From: Hyphobacterium marinum
GTDB lineage: Bacteria > Pseudomonadota > Alphaproteobacteria > Caulobacterales > Maricaulaceae
Direction of reading: 5' to 3'
DNA: 64,000 bases
Assembly (NCBI RefSeq): GCF_036330325.1
Contig: NZ_JAZDRO010000001.1
Coordinates: 984,871-1,048,870, forward strand
Within the stretch, counting starts at the first letter, position 1. Each line of letters begins with the position of its first letter. Shown here piece by piece: positions 17,390-24,947 of this stretch. The translations under genes were made by a program, and so were the position numbers. A model generated the notes under the pieces. That model saw only the letters and a program-made list of their open reading frames with translations. It did no database searches and was not told where the DNA came from.

Positions 17390-17765
17390 GGGCGGGCATC
17401 AGCGGCAGGCACACACCCAGACCGGCCTGGATCACGACGCCGGCGGACACCTGTTCTTCAGGTTCGAGCGTGCCGAAAATGGCTTCCGATTCCTCGCGGG
17501 CCGCGTTCCAGTCCTCGATGAGCGCATTGTCCTGCAAGGCACCCTGACTGCCCAAAGCCATCGCCCGGAACAGATCGTCGCCGGTATTTTCCTCGATCTC
17601 GCCAGCGAGACAGGCGCAGAACTCGCTGTATTCGACCGAATTGCCGCCCTGGTTGGCCGCCTGCTGGATGCGGCAGGAATGGGCCATGAAGCCCCGCAAC
17701 GTGTCGGTATCAGTGGGCAGGGCGGATGTCTGGAGGGCCGCAAGGGCAAGAAGACTGGCAATCAT
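17379..17765 (-). CDS. Small secreted protein with a C...CxC...C pattern
   Basis: A 128-aa protein starting with a hydrophobic signal (MIASLLALAALQTS). The mature part is helical and acidic with four cysteines: HSCRIQQ, FCACLAG and a last Cys in AGLGVCLP. The order matches that of the lipoprotein at 16157-16648, which lies on the other side of the FrnE-like gene. The start was placed at the signal peptide; an 11-codon upstream extension has no such character. It overlaps the FrnE-like gene start. No known function. Confidence 0.72.
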   Translation of the reverse strand: MIASLLALAALQTSALPTDTDTLRGFMAHSCRIQQAANQGGNSVEYSEFCACLAGEIEENTGDDLFRAMALGSQGALQDNALIEDWNAAREESEAIFGTLEPEEQVSAGVVIQAGLGVCLPLMPAHVQ

Positions 17766-17838
17766 TGGCGGCGCTCCCGGGGCGTCTGGTCCTGGCACCA
17801 GCTTGCCGGTTCGCGCCCGTGCCGGTCAATCACCGGGC

Positions 17839-18057
17839 TCAGACAAGAATGTCGAGCAGGCGGTCTTCCATGTCTGCAGCGGTCCGCGCGACAGACGCGG
17901 CGGCGGCGTGCGCGGCCTTGGCCGACTTCATCTCCACGGCGGACCGCGCCATGTCGGCAGCATCAACGCCGGGATTGGCGACCGCGCGCGCCGCGCCGAT
18001 GACCCGGTTCTGGGCCGCAACCATGCCGGCAAGGGCCGTGGGATAAAGCGCGTTCAT
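17839..18057 (-). CDS. 72-aa mini flagellar basal-body rod-like protein
   Basis: The protein reads like a flagellar rod/hook protein with the middle removed. The N-terminal helix ALAGMVAAQNRVIGAARAVAN mirrors the rod-protein N-terminal helix that ends in NIAN. The C-terminal helix SAVEMKSAKAAHAAAASVAR plus TAADMEDRLLDIL mirrors the Flg_bbr_C helix (EMI.AQRAFEAN.K.I.T.DEM...LL.I). Between them there are only a few residues. I infer a structural relation to axial flagellar proteins. No other flagellar gene is nearby. It could also be a coincidentally similar coiled-coil protein. Confidence 0.7.
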   Translation of the reverse strand: MNALYPTALAGMVAAQNRVIGAARAVANPGVDAADMARSAVEMKSAKAAHAAAASVARTAADMEDRLLDILV

Positions 18058-18171
18058 CAGGTCAGTTTGCCCGCCCGGCCCATTGTGCGCGAGCGAAAGC
18101 CGGGGATGGGGTTAAGGGGGCGTGAATTACCAATCCTGCCCCGTTCCCCCGATAAACGCCGGGTACCGGCC

Positions 18172-18609
18172 TCAGGCCGCAGATTTGATCTCGACGAGTT
18201 CGAGGGCGAACTGCAGATCCTGCCCCGCCAGCGGGTGATTGCCATCGGCCGTGACGCTGTCTTCGCCGACCGCGGTGATGGTCAGCTGTACGGTCGAGCC
18301 GTCCGGTTGCTGGGCCCCCAGGGCCATGCCCGGCTGCGGCGTCATTTCCGGGGGCAGCTTGGCGCGGGGAATCTCGATGATCATCTCGTCGCGCCGGGGC
18401 CCGAACGCATTCTCGGAGCTCACCAGCGCCTGGGTTTCGTTGCCGACTTCCATGCCGTCGAGCGCGGCTTCCACTTCGGGAAAAATCTCGGCCTTGCCAA
18501 TGGTGAGGGAAATGGGCGCATTCTCTTCGGTCTTGCCGACAATGGTGCCGTCAGAGGTGCGGACGATATAATTGACAAGGACGGTGTCGCCCTTCTTTGC
18601 GGTTTGCAT
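18172..18609 (-). CDS. FKBP-type peptidyl-prolyl isomerase, SlyD-like
   Basis: A 145-aa cytoplasmic prolyl isomerase and chaperone of the SlyD/FkpB type. It has the FKBP strand GDTVLVNYIVRTSDGTIVG (7-25), the inserted-flap region SSENAFGPRRDEMI and the C-terminal GNHPLAGQDLQFALELVEI. The His-rich metal-binding tail of E. coli SlyD is missing. The start at MQTAKKGDTVLV fits the family; the longer frame upstream does not. Confidence 0.92.
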   Translation of the reverse strand: MQTAKKGDTVLVNYIVRTSDGTIVGKTEENAPISLTIGKAEIFPEVEAALDGMEVGNETQALVSSENAFGPRRDEMIIEIPRAKLPPEMTPQPGMALGAQQPDGSTVQLTITAVGEDSVTADGNHPLAGQDLQFALELVEIKSAA

Positions 18610-18711
18610 GAAACAGTCCTGATGGGAGTGAACAGATCGGGCGCGGGCTCGCGCGGTGCGGCGGAGATATCCGCCTGTGAGCCGCATGGGTCGCAATCTG
18701 ACGGGCGAAAG

Positions 18712-19005
18712 TCAAATGGGTCCACCCTCTCCCCTCGGGGGAGGGGATTGGGGTGAGGGGCCAATGTCCAGATCACCAGCCTCTCGCTCCTCCGCCTCAC
18801 GCTGGGCGTTCACCGCATCCCTGATCGCCTCGTCGCGCGGATAGTTCTGGAAACCGTATCCGGGCGCGCCGGGCTTGGTTGTTTCCACGGGATCGTCCAG
18901 CGGACGCAGGCATTCACTCTGCTCCACCGCGTCTGGCGCACAGAGCGGCGGCACCGGCTTGGGCGGAGCGTCCTGCAGGAGGACGGCGAGAAGAACGATC
19001 AGCAT
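18712..19005 (-). CDS. Small exported hypothetical protein with repeat-derived C-terminus
   Basis: A 97-aa protein beginning with a short hydrophobic segment (MLIVLLAVLLQ), then Pro-rich DAPPKPVPPLCAP, two cysteines and a charged helix ending EREAGDLDIG. The last residues (PSPQSPPPRGEGGPI) are encoded by a copy of the window's G/C-rich palindromic repeat (18724-18760), so the original stop has probably been replaced by a repeat insertion. Function unknown. Confidence 0.6.
   Translation of the reverse strand: MLIVLLAVLLQDAPPKPVPPLCAPDAVEQSECLRPLDDPVETTKPGAPGYGFQNYPRDEAIRDAVNAQREAEEREAGDLDIGPSPQSPPPRGEGGPI
18724..18760. repeat. G/C-rich palindromic repeat, copy 1 (inside a gene's 3' end)
   Basis: The core CCCTCTCCCCTCGGGGGAGG and its flank GATTGGGGTGAGGGG match the other copies at 23699, 27236, 33350 and 35094. 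The copy lies within the last codons of the 97-aa gene and supplies its C-terminus. Confidence 0.75.
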
Positions 19006-19066
19006 GGGCGCACACTTGCCGCCCGGCATGGCGGCTTTGTGGCCAGGGAACACAAACTAATCTTGC

Positions 19067-19090
19067 GGTCCCGGCCACCGTGCCGGGACC
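19067..19090. repeat. Hairpin at the left edge of the AT-rich islet
   Basis: Arms GGTCCCGGC (19067-19075) and GCCGGGACC (19082-19090) form a 9-bp perfect stem with a 6-base loop. It marks the point where base composition drops. It may be a REP-like element or a terminator for the islet's leftward gene, but no T-run follows. Confidence 0.5.
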
Positions 19091-19233
19091 TACTCCCGGT
19101 CGAAATAAGGGTCTGTATCCGAGACGATTTCAAACCAGAGATAATTCCAGCCCGTACGACACCCTTTCGATCAGGTTGTGTATTGTGCAAGCAGTGCGGG
19201 GTCGATTTGAATATCTCTGAACTATTGAAATTA

Positions 19234-19752
19234 CTAGTTGGTTTGCAACCCGGAAATTCCGAACAGGACTAAAAAAAGTCCGATGCAAAAAGAAATTGCT
19301 GATATAACAGCCATCCCAAAACCGATGTAGCGAACAATTAAATGGATGGCAGACCAAAATATTGGATGGCTGTAGCCTAGTGATTGGGGTAGTTTTTCAG
19401 AATCCTTCATTTCCTTTAAATCGCTTACATCTAATGCCGTTCGTTCTCGGGGCTTTTGAAATAATATCCGCCCCCAGAGGGTGAACGGGGTCAAACCGGA
19501 AAAGACCAGACCAACTGAAAAAGCGACAAAAGCAGGAAATACAAGGCTTGCTACTTCGGCCATCGGCGAATCGGAAGAAGTTAGGAATGCTCCCAGCGAC
19601 ACAAGGGCCGCCGCATTTCCGATAAGCAAATTTGTGAAAATGCGCCGAAACCAAAATTGCGCATCCTCGGACATAGCCTTATCATCATCGCCCGATGTGA
19701 GGTATCGTTCGGCATTCTTTCTGATTGCGGAGTACATGATAAAATATAGCAT
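19234..19752 (-). CDS. Orphan membrane protein in AT-rich islet
   Basis: A 172-aa protein with a charged N-terminus (YSAIRKNAERYLTSGDDDK) and three or four hydrophobic segments (about 42-60, 68-95 and 138-168). The middle carries a charged cytoplasmic loop (QKPRERTALDVSDLKEMKDSE as two blocks). I do not recognise a family. Base composition is far more AT-rich than all neighbours, suggesting horizontal acquisition. It is divergent from the gene at 19776 with 23 bases between starts, so they may form one functional unit. An alternative ATG lies five codons downstream. Confidence 0.65.
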   Translation of the reverse strand: MLYFIMYSAIRKNAERYLTSGDDDKAMSEDAQFWFRRIFTNLLIGNAAALVSLGAFLTSSDSPMAEVASLVFPAFVAFSVGLVFSGLTPFTLWGRILFQKPRERTALDVSDLKEMKDSEKLPQSLGYSHPIFWSAIHLIVRYIGFGMAVISAISFCIGLFLVLFGISGLQTN

Positions 19753-19775
19753 TTCTGTCGGAGCGGAGCTCAGTT

Positions 19776-20303
19776 TTGGTCGATGTAATTAATGCTGGTT
19801 TTCCTACAAACTTATTCCGAATGGAAGTGGGGGAGATAGGAATACTTGAGAATCCGCACATTGGCGGTCGCTGTTTGGCTTTTAGAGCGAACGCAAGCGG
19901 AGGGAACAACAATGTTCCCATAGGAATCATCATCGGAAAATTCCGTGATGGCGATAGGAACCCGCGTCCCTATTGGGTTCATGCCAATGAGCTAGATGAT
20001 GGTTGGGGATCCGAAGAAGTCATTGTATTTCCGAAAGCGAAGATTCGCGTGGACATAAATTCATTAGTTTTTGTGAACAAATCCCAAAAAAATATTTCTG
20101 ATTCTGCAATATACATGGCCGGCAATCGGGGGTTTTTGAAGGCATTACCTATCAAAATCACTGGGGATCGAGGTAATTTCTTACTTTCTGGTCGGCTTCT
20201 TCAAAGAGATTTGCCCGGTCCGTCGGTCGCTTATGAAAGCTGGTCGGTGATCGTTAACACGAGTGAAATAGGTACAAGCGAAGAAATACTATTTAAAACC
20301 TAA
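19776..20303 (+). CDS. Orphan soluble protein in AT-rich islet
   Basis: A 175-aa protein without signal peptide or membrane segment, rich in Asn, Ile and Gly and probably beta-structured (HIGGRCLAFRANASGG, VPIGIIIGKFRDGD, IRVDINSLVFV). No motif I can name. The start is a TTG after GGAGCGGAG, which is plausible but not certain. Codon use is AT-rich and unlike the rest of the window. It is divergently paired with the membrane protein gene, and its stop overlaps the convergent ubiD stop by 4 bases. Confidence 0.6.
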   Translation: MVDVINAGFPTNLFRMEVGEIGILENPHIGGRCLAFRANASGGNNNVPIGIIIGKFRDGDRNPRPYWVHANELDDGWGSEEVIVFPKAKIRVDINSLVFVNKSQKNISDSAIYMAGNRGFLKALPIKITGDRGNFLLSGRLLQRDLPGPSVAYESWSVIVNTSEIGTSEEILFKT

Positions 20304-21799
20304 AGCCCCAACCGTCCCCACATCTCATCGACCCGCTTCTTCGTCGCGTCGTCCATGTCGAGCTTGTCGCCCCATTCGCGGTCCGTTTCGCCGGGCAGTT
20401 TGTTGGTCGCGTCGAGACCGATTTTCGAGCCGACGCCGGAAACCGGCGAGGCGAAATCGAGATAGTCGATGGGCGTGTTCTCGATCACGGTGATGTCGCG
20501 CGCCGGATCCATGCGGGTCGAGACCGCCCACATCACGTCTTTCCAGTCGCGCGCGTCGATATCGTCGTCCACCACGATCACCCACTTGGTGTAGGTGAAC
20601 TGGCGCAGATAGGACCACACGCCCATCATCACGCGCTTGGCGTGACCGGCATAGGCCTTCTTCATCGACACGACGGCGATGCGATAGCTGCACCCTTCCG
20701 GCGGCAGCCAGAAATCGACGACTTCGGGAAATTGCTGCTGGAAGAGGGGGATGAAGACCTCGTTCAAGGCCTCGCCGAGCACGCTCGGCTCATCGGGCGG
20801 GCGACCGGTATAGGTCGAGAGATAAATCGGGTCTTTGCGCATCGTGATGGCGCTGATCTCGAAGACGGGGAAGCGCTCGACCGAATTGTAATAGCCGGTG
20901 TGATCGCCATAGGGGCCTTCCGGCCCGTCCTCGTCGAGAAGGACATGGCCCTCGATGACGATTTCGGCCTCGGCCGGCACGCGCAAGGGGACCGTCTTGC
21001 AGTCGACGAGGTCGACCTTCTTGCCCCGCAGCAGCCCCGCGAACTGGTATTCCGACAGCGTGTCGGGGACCGGGGTGACGGCGGCGAGGATGGTGCCCGG
21101 ATCGGCCCCCAGAACGGCGGCGGCGGGCAGGGGCTCGGGTTTCTTGTCCTTCCAGCGCTGATAGTGCTGGGCGCCGCCGCGATGCTTCAGCCAGCGCATC
21201 AGCGTGCGCGTCTTCGAGAGTTTCTGCATCCGGTAGATGCCGAGATTGTAGTCGTCGCGCTTGTCGCCGCCCGGGCCTTTCGTGACGACGAGCGGCCAGG
21301 TGATGAGCGGAGCCGGCTCGCCCGGCCAGCAGGTCTGGATCGGCAGGCGGTCGAGATCGATGTCGTCACCGGTCAGGACCACGTCCTGACAGGGCGCTTT
21401 CTTGACATGGCCGGGGCGCATGGAGAGGACCTGTTTGGCCACCGGCAGCAGGGCGACGGCGTCCTTCAACCCCTTGGGCGGCTCGGGCTGGCGCAGGAAG
21501 GCGAGAAGGTCGCCGACCGCGCGTAATTCCTTGGCCGTGCGCCGCGCCGCGCCACCGAGCGTCACCCCGCGCGCCACACGCTCCACCGTGCCGAAAAGAT
21601 TGACCAGCACGGGCATTTCCGCGCGCTCGCCTTTCTCGTTGACGACATTCTCGAAGAGCAGGGCCGGGCCGCCCGCGGCCAGAACGCGGCGGTGAATCTC
21701 GGTCATCTCCAGCTCGGTTGAGACCGGCTCGGTGATCCGTTTCAGGTCGCCGTCAGCTTCGAGCTCGGCCAGGAAATCGCGCAAGGAGGTATAGGCCAT
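20300..21799 (-). CDS. ubiD: UbiD family decarboxylase
   Basis: A 499-aa prenylated-FMN-dependent decarboxylase, probably acting on 3-polyprenyl-4-hydroxybenzoate in ubiquinone synthesis. Family features are the N-terminal SLRDFLAELEADGDLKRI, PALLFENV, the central TGYYNSVERFPVFEI region with PEGPYGDHTGYY carrying the active-site acidic residues, and the C-terminal VVDDDIDARDWKDVMWA. The flavin prenyltransferase ubiX is not in the window. ubiA, the preceding pathway step, lies at 30378-31307. An AAGGAGGT-like stretch near the start is within the coding region; the ATG matches the family. Confidence 0.94.
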   Translation of the reverse strand: MAYTSLRDFLAELEADGDLKRITEPVSTELEMTEIHRRVLAAGGPALLFENVVNEKGERAEMPVLVNLFGTVERVARGVTLGGAARRTAKELRAVGDLLAFLRQPEPPKGLKDAVALLPVAKQVLSMRPGHVKKAPCQDVVLTGDDIDLDRLPIQTCWPGEPAPLITWPLVVTKGPGGDKRDDYNLGIYRMQKLSKTRTLMRWLKHRGGAQHYQRWKDKKPEPLPAAAVLGADPGTILAAVTPVPDTLSEYQFAGLLRGKKVDLVDCKTVPLRVPAEAEIVIEGHVLLDEDGPEGPYGDHTGYYNSVERFPVFEISAITMRKDPIYLSTYTGRPPDEPSVLGEALNEVFIPLFQQQFPEVVDFWLPPEGCSYRIAVVSMKKAYAGHAKRVMMGVWSYLRQFTYTKWVIVVDDDIDARDWKDVMWAVSTRMDPARDITVIENTPIDYLDFASPVSGVGSKIGLDATNKLPGETDREWGDKLDMDDATKKRVDEMWGRLGL

Positions 21800-21940
21800 G
21801 AAGTACTGCCCGTTCGTGCGTGTGCGTCGGGAGCCAATGTGCGGCTTTGCGGGGGGAAGTCCAGCCGGTGCCGGTGTGACGAATGGGCCTGAACTGTGGA
21901 CCGAGCCGAACCGGACGCCGCCTCACCCGTTAGAAAGGCA

Positions 21941-22204
21941 ATGTCGATTGTCTATCAGATCCTGGGCGGCCTGCTGATTCTGGGCGGAATACCGCTGTTC
22001 TGGACGCCGGTCCCGGTCGGGCTGGTGATGATCGCGGTGGGCCTGTCCCTGATCATCGCAAACTCCGATGCCGCGCGGGAATGGATCCGGACCTGGCGGT
22101 CAAAACATGCCCGGTTTGACCGCTGGCTGAAGAAAGCCGAGCGGATAATCCCGCACCCGTTCGACCGCATACTGGAAGAGACCGACGCGTCCCGGCGCGG
22201 TTAG
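21941..22204 (+). CDS. Small two-helix membrane protein
   Basis: An 87-aa protein with two hydrophobic segments (about 3-19 and 24-40) separated by FWTPVPVG, then a basic amphipathic C-terminal tail. The hairpin with prolines between the helices resembles small PGPGW-type membrane proteins, but this is tentative. The ATG follows a GAAAGG ribosome binding site; an upstream in-frame ATG at 21896 is less likely. The stop overlaps the stop of the convergent serine hydrolase gene by 4 bases. Confidence 0.7.
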   Translation: MSIVYQILGGLLILGGIPLFWTPVPVGLVMIAVGLSLIIANSDAAREWIRTWRSKHARFDRWLKKAERIIPHPFDRILEETDASRRG

Positions 22205-23568
22205 CCTCGCCTTGCCGCGACAACCGAGGCAGCCAGTTCCTGCGCGCGGGTCTGGACGCCATTAGTCGCGCCCATGCGGATGATGACGAGGTCCTCGGAC
22301 GGGATGACGAAGCCGTACTGGCCCTGAAAGCCCTGCGCGTTGAAGGCATCGTCCGGCAGGCGGACTTCCGGCGTGCGGGCATTGGGAATCCAGAAGCCCA
22401 TGCCATAGATGCCGCCCGAACCTTCGGTCGGTGTCGAAACGATCTCCGCCCAGTTCTCGGGGATGAATTGTTCGCCGTTCACAATGCCGCCGGTCGTGTA
22501 GGGCATCAGCAGGCGCGCCCAGTCATGAGCGGTCATGTAGAGATAGGACGAGCCCTGAAACGTGCCCGAATTGTCCGGCTCCAGAATGGCCGTACGGATA
22601 CCGAGCGGCTCGAACAGCTCATCGCGGATGGCCCGCGTCTGTTCTTCCAGCGTATCGCCCATCAGGCGCTGCATGGTCGCGGTCGCCAGGATCGTGTCAC
22701 CGGACATGTACTGCCAGTGCGCGCCGGGCGGGTGCAGGCGCTCGCGGGTCGCGGAAAACGCGACCATGTCGGGCTCGGTCATCAGCATGTCGGAATTGGG
22801 ATCGAAGCCGTTATTGAGCTCGGCCACGGCCCGCCCGCCGGTCATGCGCAACAGGTCCTCGATGGTCGTGGCCTGCGCATCCGCGTCATCTGTTCGCTCG
22901 GCCAGACCGGCGACCTGGCCGGCCTCGGTGATATCCAGCCGGCCCTGCTGCGTCAGAACGCCGGCCAGTGTCGCCATCGCCGACTTGGTCATCGACCAGC
23001 CATGCAGGCGCGTGGTGCGGTCCGCGCCATTGCCATAGCGTTCCGCGACCAGACGCCCCTGATGGAAAACGGCCACGGCCATCGTGTTGCGCGGGTCGTC
23101 CTCGCCCCCGAAGGCCGCGTCAACGGCCGCCGAGAGGGTCTCCGTGTCGAAATTGGCGTCGCGGTGGGACATATCGAGATCGAAATAGTCCGGCTCGTCT
23201 TCCCATGGGACGGTCAGGTCCGCATCGAAGAGGGCAGGACGATGAACCAGCGTACAGCCCAGCCCGTCGCGCCACACCGCGGTCGCGCCCCACAGGCCGA
23301 GCGCGCTGGCGCGGACGGTGCGGGCTTCCTCATCGATATCGGCCGACATGACCGTGCCGGCATCGCCCAGCAGCGGGTCGAGATACATCGCGCGGGCCCG
23401 GTCGGGATCGAGGCCCGAGACCCAGGTCAGTGAACAGGTCTGTTTGGCGACGATGCCCGTTCCGGCCGGAATGTAGATCTGTCCCAGGGCTGACAGGTTG
23501 AGCGCCGCTACGCCGGCAACGATCAGCGCGGCGAGCCCGCCGCCAACCCAGATGAGTGCGCGTTGCAT
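22201..23568 (-). CDS. Membrane-anchored serine hydrolase (class C beta-lactamase fold)
   Basis: A 455-aa protein with an N-terminal membrane anchor (about 5-28), a roughly 110-residue extra domain, then a penicillin-binding/beta-lactamase-fold domain. The catalytic SxxK is SMTK (192-195), and WQYMSGDT supplies the Tyr of the YxN-like motif. Members include esterases, peptidases and lactamases, so substrate prediction is unsafe. The active site should face the periplasm. It is likely monocistronic. Confidence 0.9.
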   Translation of the reverse strand: MQRALIWVGGGLAALIVAGVAALNLSALGQIYIPAGTGIVAKQTCSLTWVSGLDPDRARAMYLDPLLGDAGTVMSADIDEEARTVRASALGLWGATAVWRDGLGCTLVHRPALFDADLTVPWEDEPDYFDLDMSHRDANFDTETLSAAVDAAFGGEDDPRNTMAVAVFHQGRLVAERYGNGADRTTRLHGWSMTKSAMATLAGVLTQQGRLDITEAGQVAGLAERTDDADAQATTIEDLLRMTGGRAVAELNNGFDPNSDMLMTEPDMVAFSATRERLHPPGAHWQYMSGDTILATATMQRLMGDTLEEQTRAIRDELFEPLGIRTAILEPDNSGTFQGSSYLYMTAHDWARLLMPYTTGGIVNGEQFIPENWAEIVSTPTEGSGGIYGMGFWIPNARTPEVRLPDDAFNAQGFQGQYGFVIPSEDLVIIRMGATNGVQTRAQELAASVVAARRG

Positions 23569-23633
23569 GTTCGTCTCCCCTTCGCGGTCAGTGTCGCGCG
23601 GCGAGGGGAGAGGTCAAGCGGGGGGATTCTACA

Positions 23634-23664
23634 TTCGGTCCTTGGACTTGATCCAAGGACCGAA
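23634..23664. repeat. 13-bp inverted repeat (second hairpin class)
   Basis: Arms TTCGGTCCTTGGA and TCCAAGGACCGAA form a perfect 13-bp stem with loop CTTGA. It lies in the 282-base gap between the serine hydrolase start and the GNAT gene, 35 bases before a large palindromic repeat. No T-run follows, so it is more likely a REP-type element than a terminator. Confidence 0.65.
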
Positions 23665-23698
23665 CCAGAGCGATGCGAGGCCCGATAACCATGCAATG

Positions 23699-23788
23699 CC
23701 CCCCACCCCGACCCTCCCCCGGTGGGGGAGGGAGAGGCGCCGTCCTCATTCCCTCCCCTTGAGGGGAGGGTCAGGGTGGGGTGGGAAG
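23699..23788. repeat. G/C-rich palindromic repeat, copy 2 (composite)
   Basis: Two nested hairpins, CCCTCCCCCGGTGGGGGAGGG and CCTCCCCTTGAGGGGAGG, are enclosed by outer arms CCCCACCCCGACCC and GGGTCAGGGTGGGG, so the whole unit can fold as one cruciform. The order matches the copy inside rsmE (33350-33437). It occupies the intergenic space 23569-23850, which otherwise holds no gene. Confidence 0.8.
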
Positions 23789-23850
23789 CGTCGGCTTAGC
23801 CTTGGTGAAATACTGCCCGTCAGCCTGTAAAGTATGCAGTGCTCAGGACG

Positions 23851-24135
23851 TCACGCCAGCAGATCAGCGTGGTCGGGATGCTTCTCGAACCAGTGCGCGA
23901 CATAGGAGCAGGCGGGGCGGATTTTCACCTTTTCCTTGCGGGCCGCAGCGACCAGTGCCTCGACCAGTTCCCCGGCGATGCCCCGCCCGCCATAGGCTTC
24001 GGGGACCCGCGTGGAATCCGCGCTCCAGACTCCCTCCCGTTTCGAATAGACTAGGGCCGCCTCGGCATGGTCGGGCAGGATGATGAAGAAGCGGCCGCGT
24101 GTGCCGTCGTCCTGGCGGTGAATATCATGGGCCAT
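23851..24135 (-). CDS. GNAT-like N-acetyltransferase, YjdJ type
   Basis: A 94-aa minimal acetyltransferase of the short YjdJ/GTL3B-like group. The acetyl-CoA loop is visible as AYGGRGIAGELVEALV (about 47-62), followed by the family's CSYVAHWFEKHPD C-terminus. Substrate unknown. The start at MAHDIHRQDDG fits the family length. It lies 83 bases after the sulfotransferase-like gene on the same strand. Confidence 0.88.
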   Translation of the reverse strand: MAHDIHRQDDGTRGRFFIILPDHAEAALVYSKREGVWSADSTRVPEAYGGRGIAGELVEALVAAARKEKVKIRPACSYVAHWFEKHPDHADLLA

Positions 24136-24218
24136 GCTGGGGTCTCCGGTTTTGGGAAAGCGGTCAGGTTGGAAACGGGCGACGCCTGATCGGGTTGCAA
24201 GGCCCGCTGCATTTGCTG

Positions 24219-24947
24219 TCACGCGGTCAGGGCCCGGGACTTCAGGGCTTCATAGGCGGGACGGCAGGCGGCGACGACCGGCTCGAGCGTCTCGGGCAGG
24301 AAATGGGGACTGTCCCGCGGCGGTGCAAACCCGGTCGAGGCTTCGACCCGTTCATACCACCAGGGAGCCCAGACACCGTCGCTCTCGCGCCGTCCGGCCG
24401 GCCAGCTCAGCATGCCTGTGTCGAACGCCACATCCAGCGCCGCGCAGAGCGCGCGCAAAATCCCCTCGGGATTGGCGAGAACGTCATGGCCGTCCACGAC
24501 CGGCCAGTCCTGACCGGTCAGCGCGCGGGCCGTTTCGTAGAGCTCCAGCTGGCGCGCGGTGCCAAGATCGGCCTCGGTCGCATTGCCCGCCGTGGCCGCA
24601 AAACTCGCCGCGACATGGGCCGGATCCCGGATCAGGAAGGCGTGCCGGCACTCCGCCATCCAGTCGAGCGGCACGCCGGGCAGCATGTGCTGGCACATAT
24701 GCTTCTGGAAGAAGAGGGGTGAGCCGTCCGGCGCATCGCCGGCGCAACGCGCGGCAATCTCCCCGGCATCCGTGGGTACGGCGTCCACGATCGTCTCGCG
24801 GCCCGGATGGTCGAGCCCGGTCTCGACGAGATAGGGGCCGTAGAAGGGCTCGTCCCAGACCGCGCAGTCGGCCCGGTTCTCCCAGGCCCGCATCATGGCC
24901 GTGGAGATATTCCGGGGTCCGGACCAGAAGCACAGGCGAATGGTCAC
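24219..24947 (-). CDS. Sulfotransferase-like P-loop protein
   Basis: A 242-aa protein of the sulfotransferase fold. The N-terminal FWSGPRNISTAMMRAWENR (7-25) takes the place of the PAPS-binding loop, and HAFLIRDPAHVAASF (about 102-116) corresponds to the 3'-phosphate loop. The GPRN form of the loop is characteristic of a group often found with class IV aminotransferases. Its start overlaps the aminotransferase stop (ATGA). Sulfation has not been shown for this group, so the reaction is unknown. Confidence 0.82.
   Translation of the reverse strand: MTIRLCFWSGPRNISTAMMRAWENRADCAVWDEPFYGPYLVETGLDHPGRETIVDAVPTDAGEIAARCAGDAPDGSPLFFQKHMCQHMLPGVPLDWMAECRHAFLIRDPAHVAASFAATAGNATEADLGTARQLELYETARALTGQDWPVVDGHDVLANPEGILRALCAALDVAFDTGMLSWPAGRRESDGVWAPWWYERVEASTGFAPPRDSPHFLPETLEPVVAACRPAYEALKSRALTA

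Noticed and set aside
19067..20304. Prophage or integrative element
   Set aside because: The islet holds only two genes, with no integrase, attachment-site repeat or tRNA at its borders.
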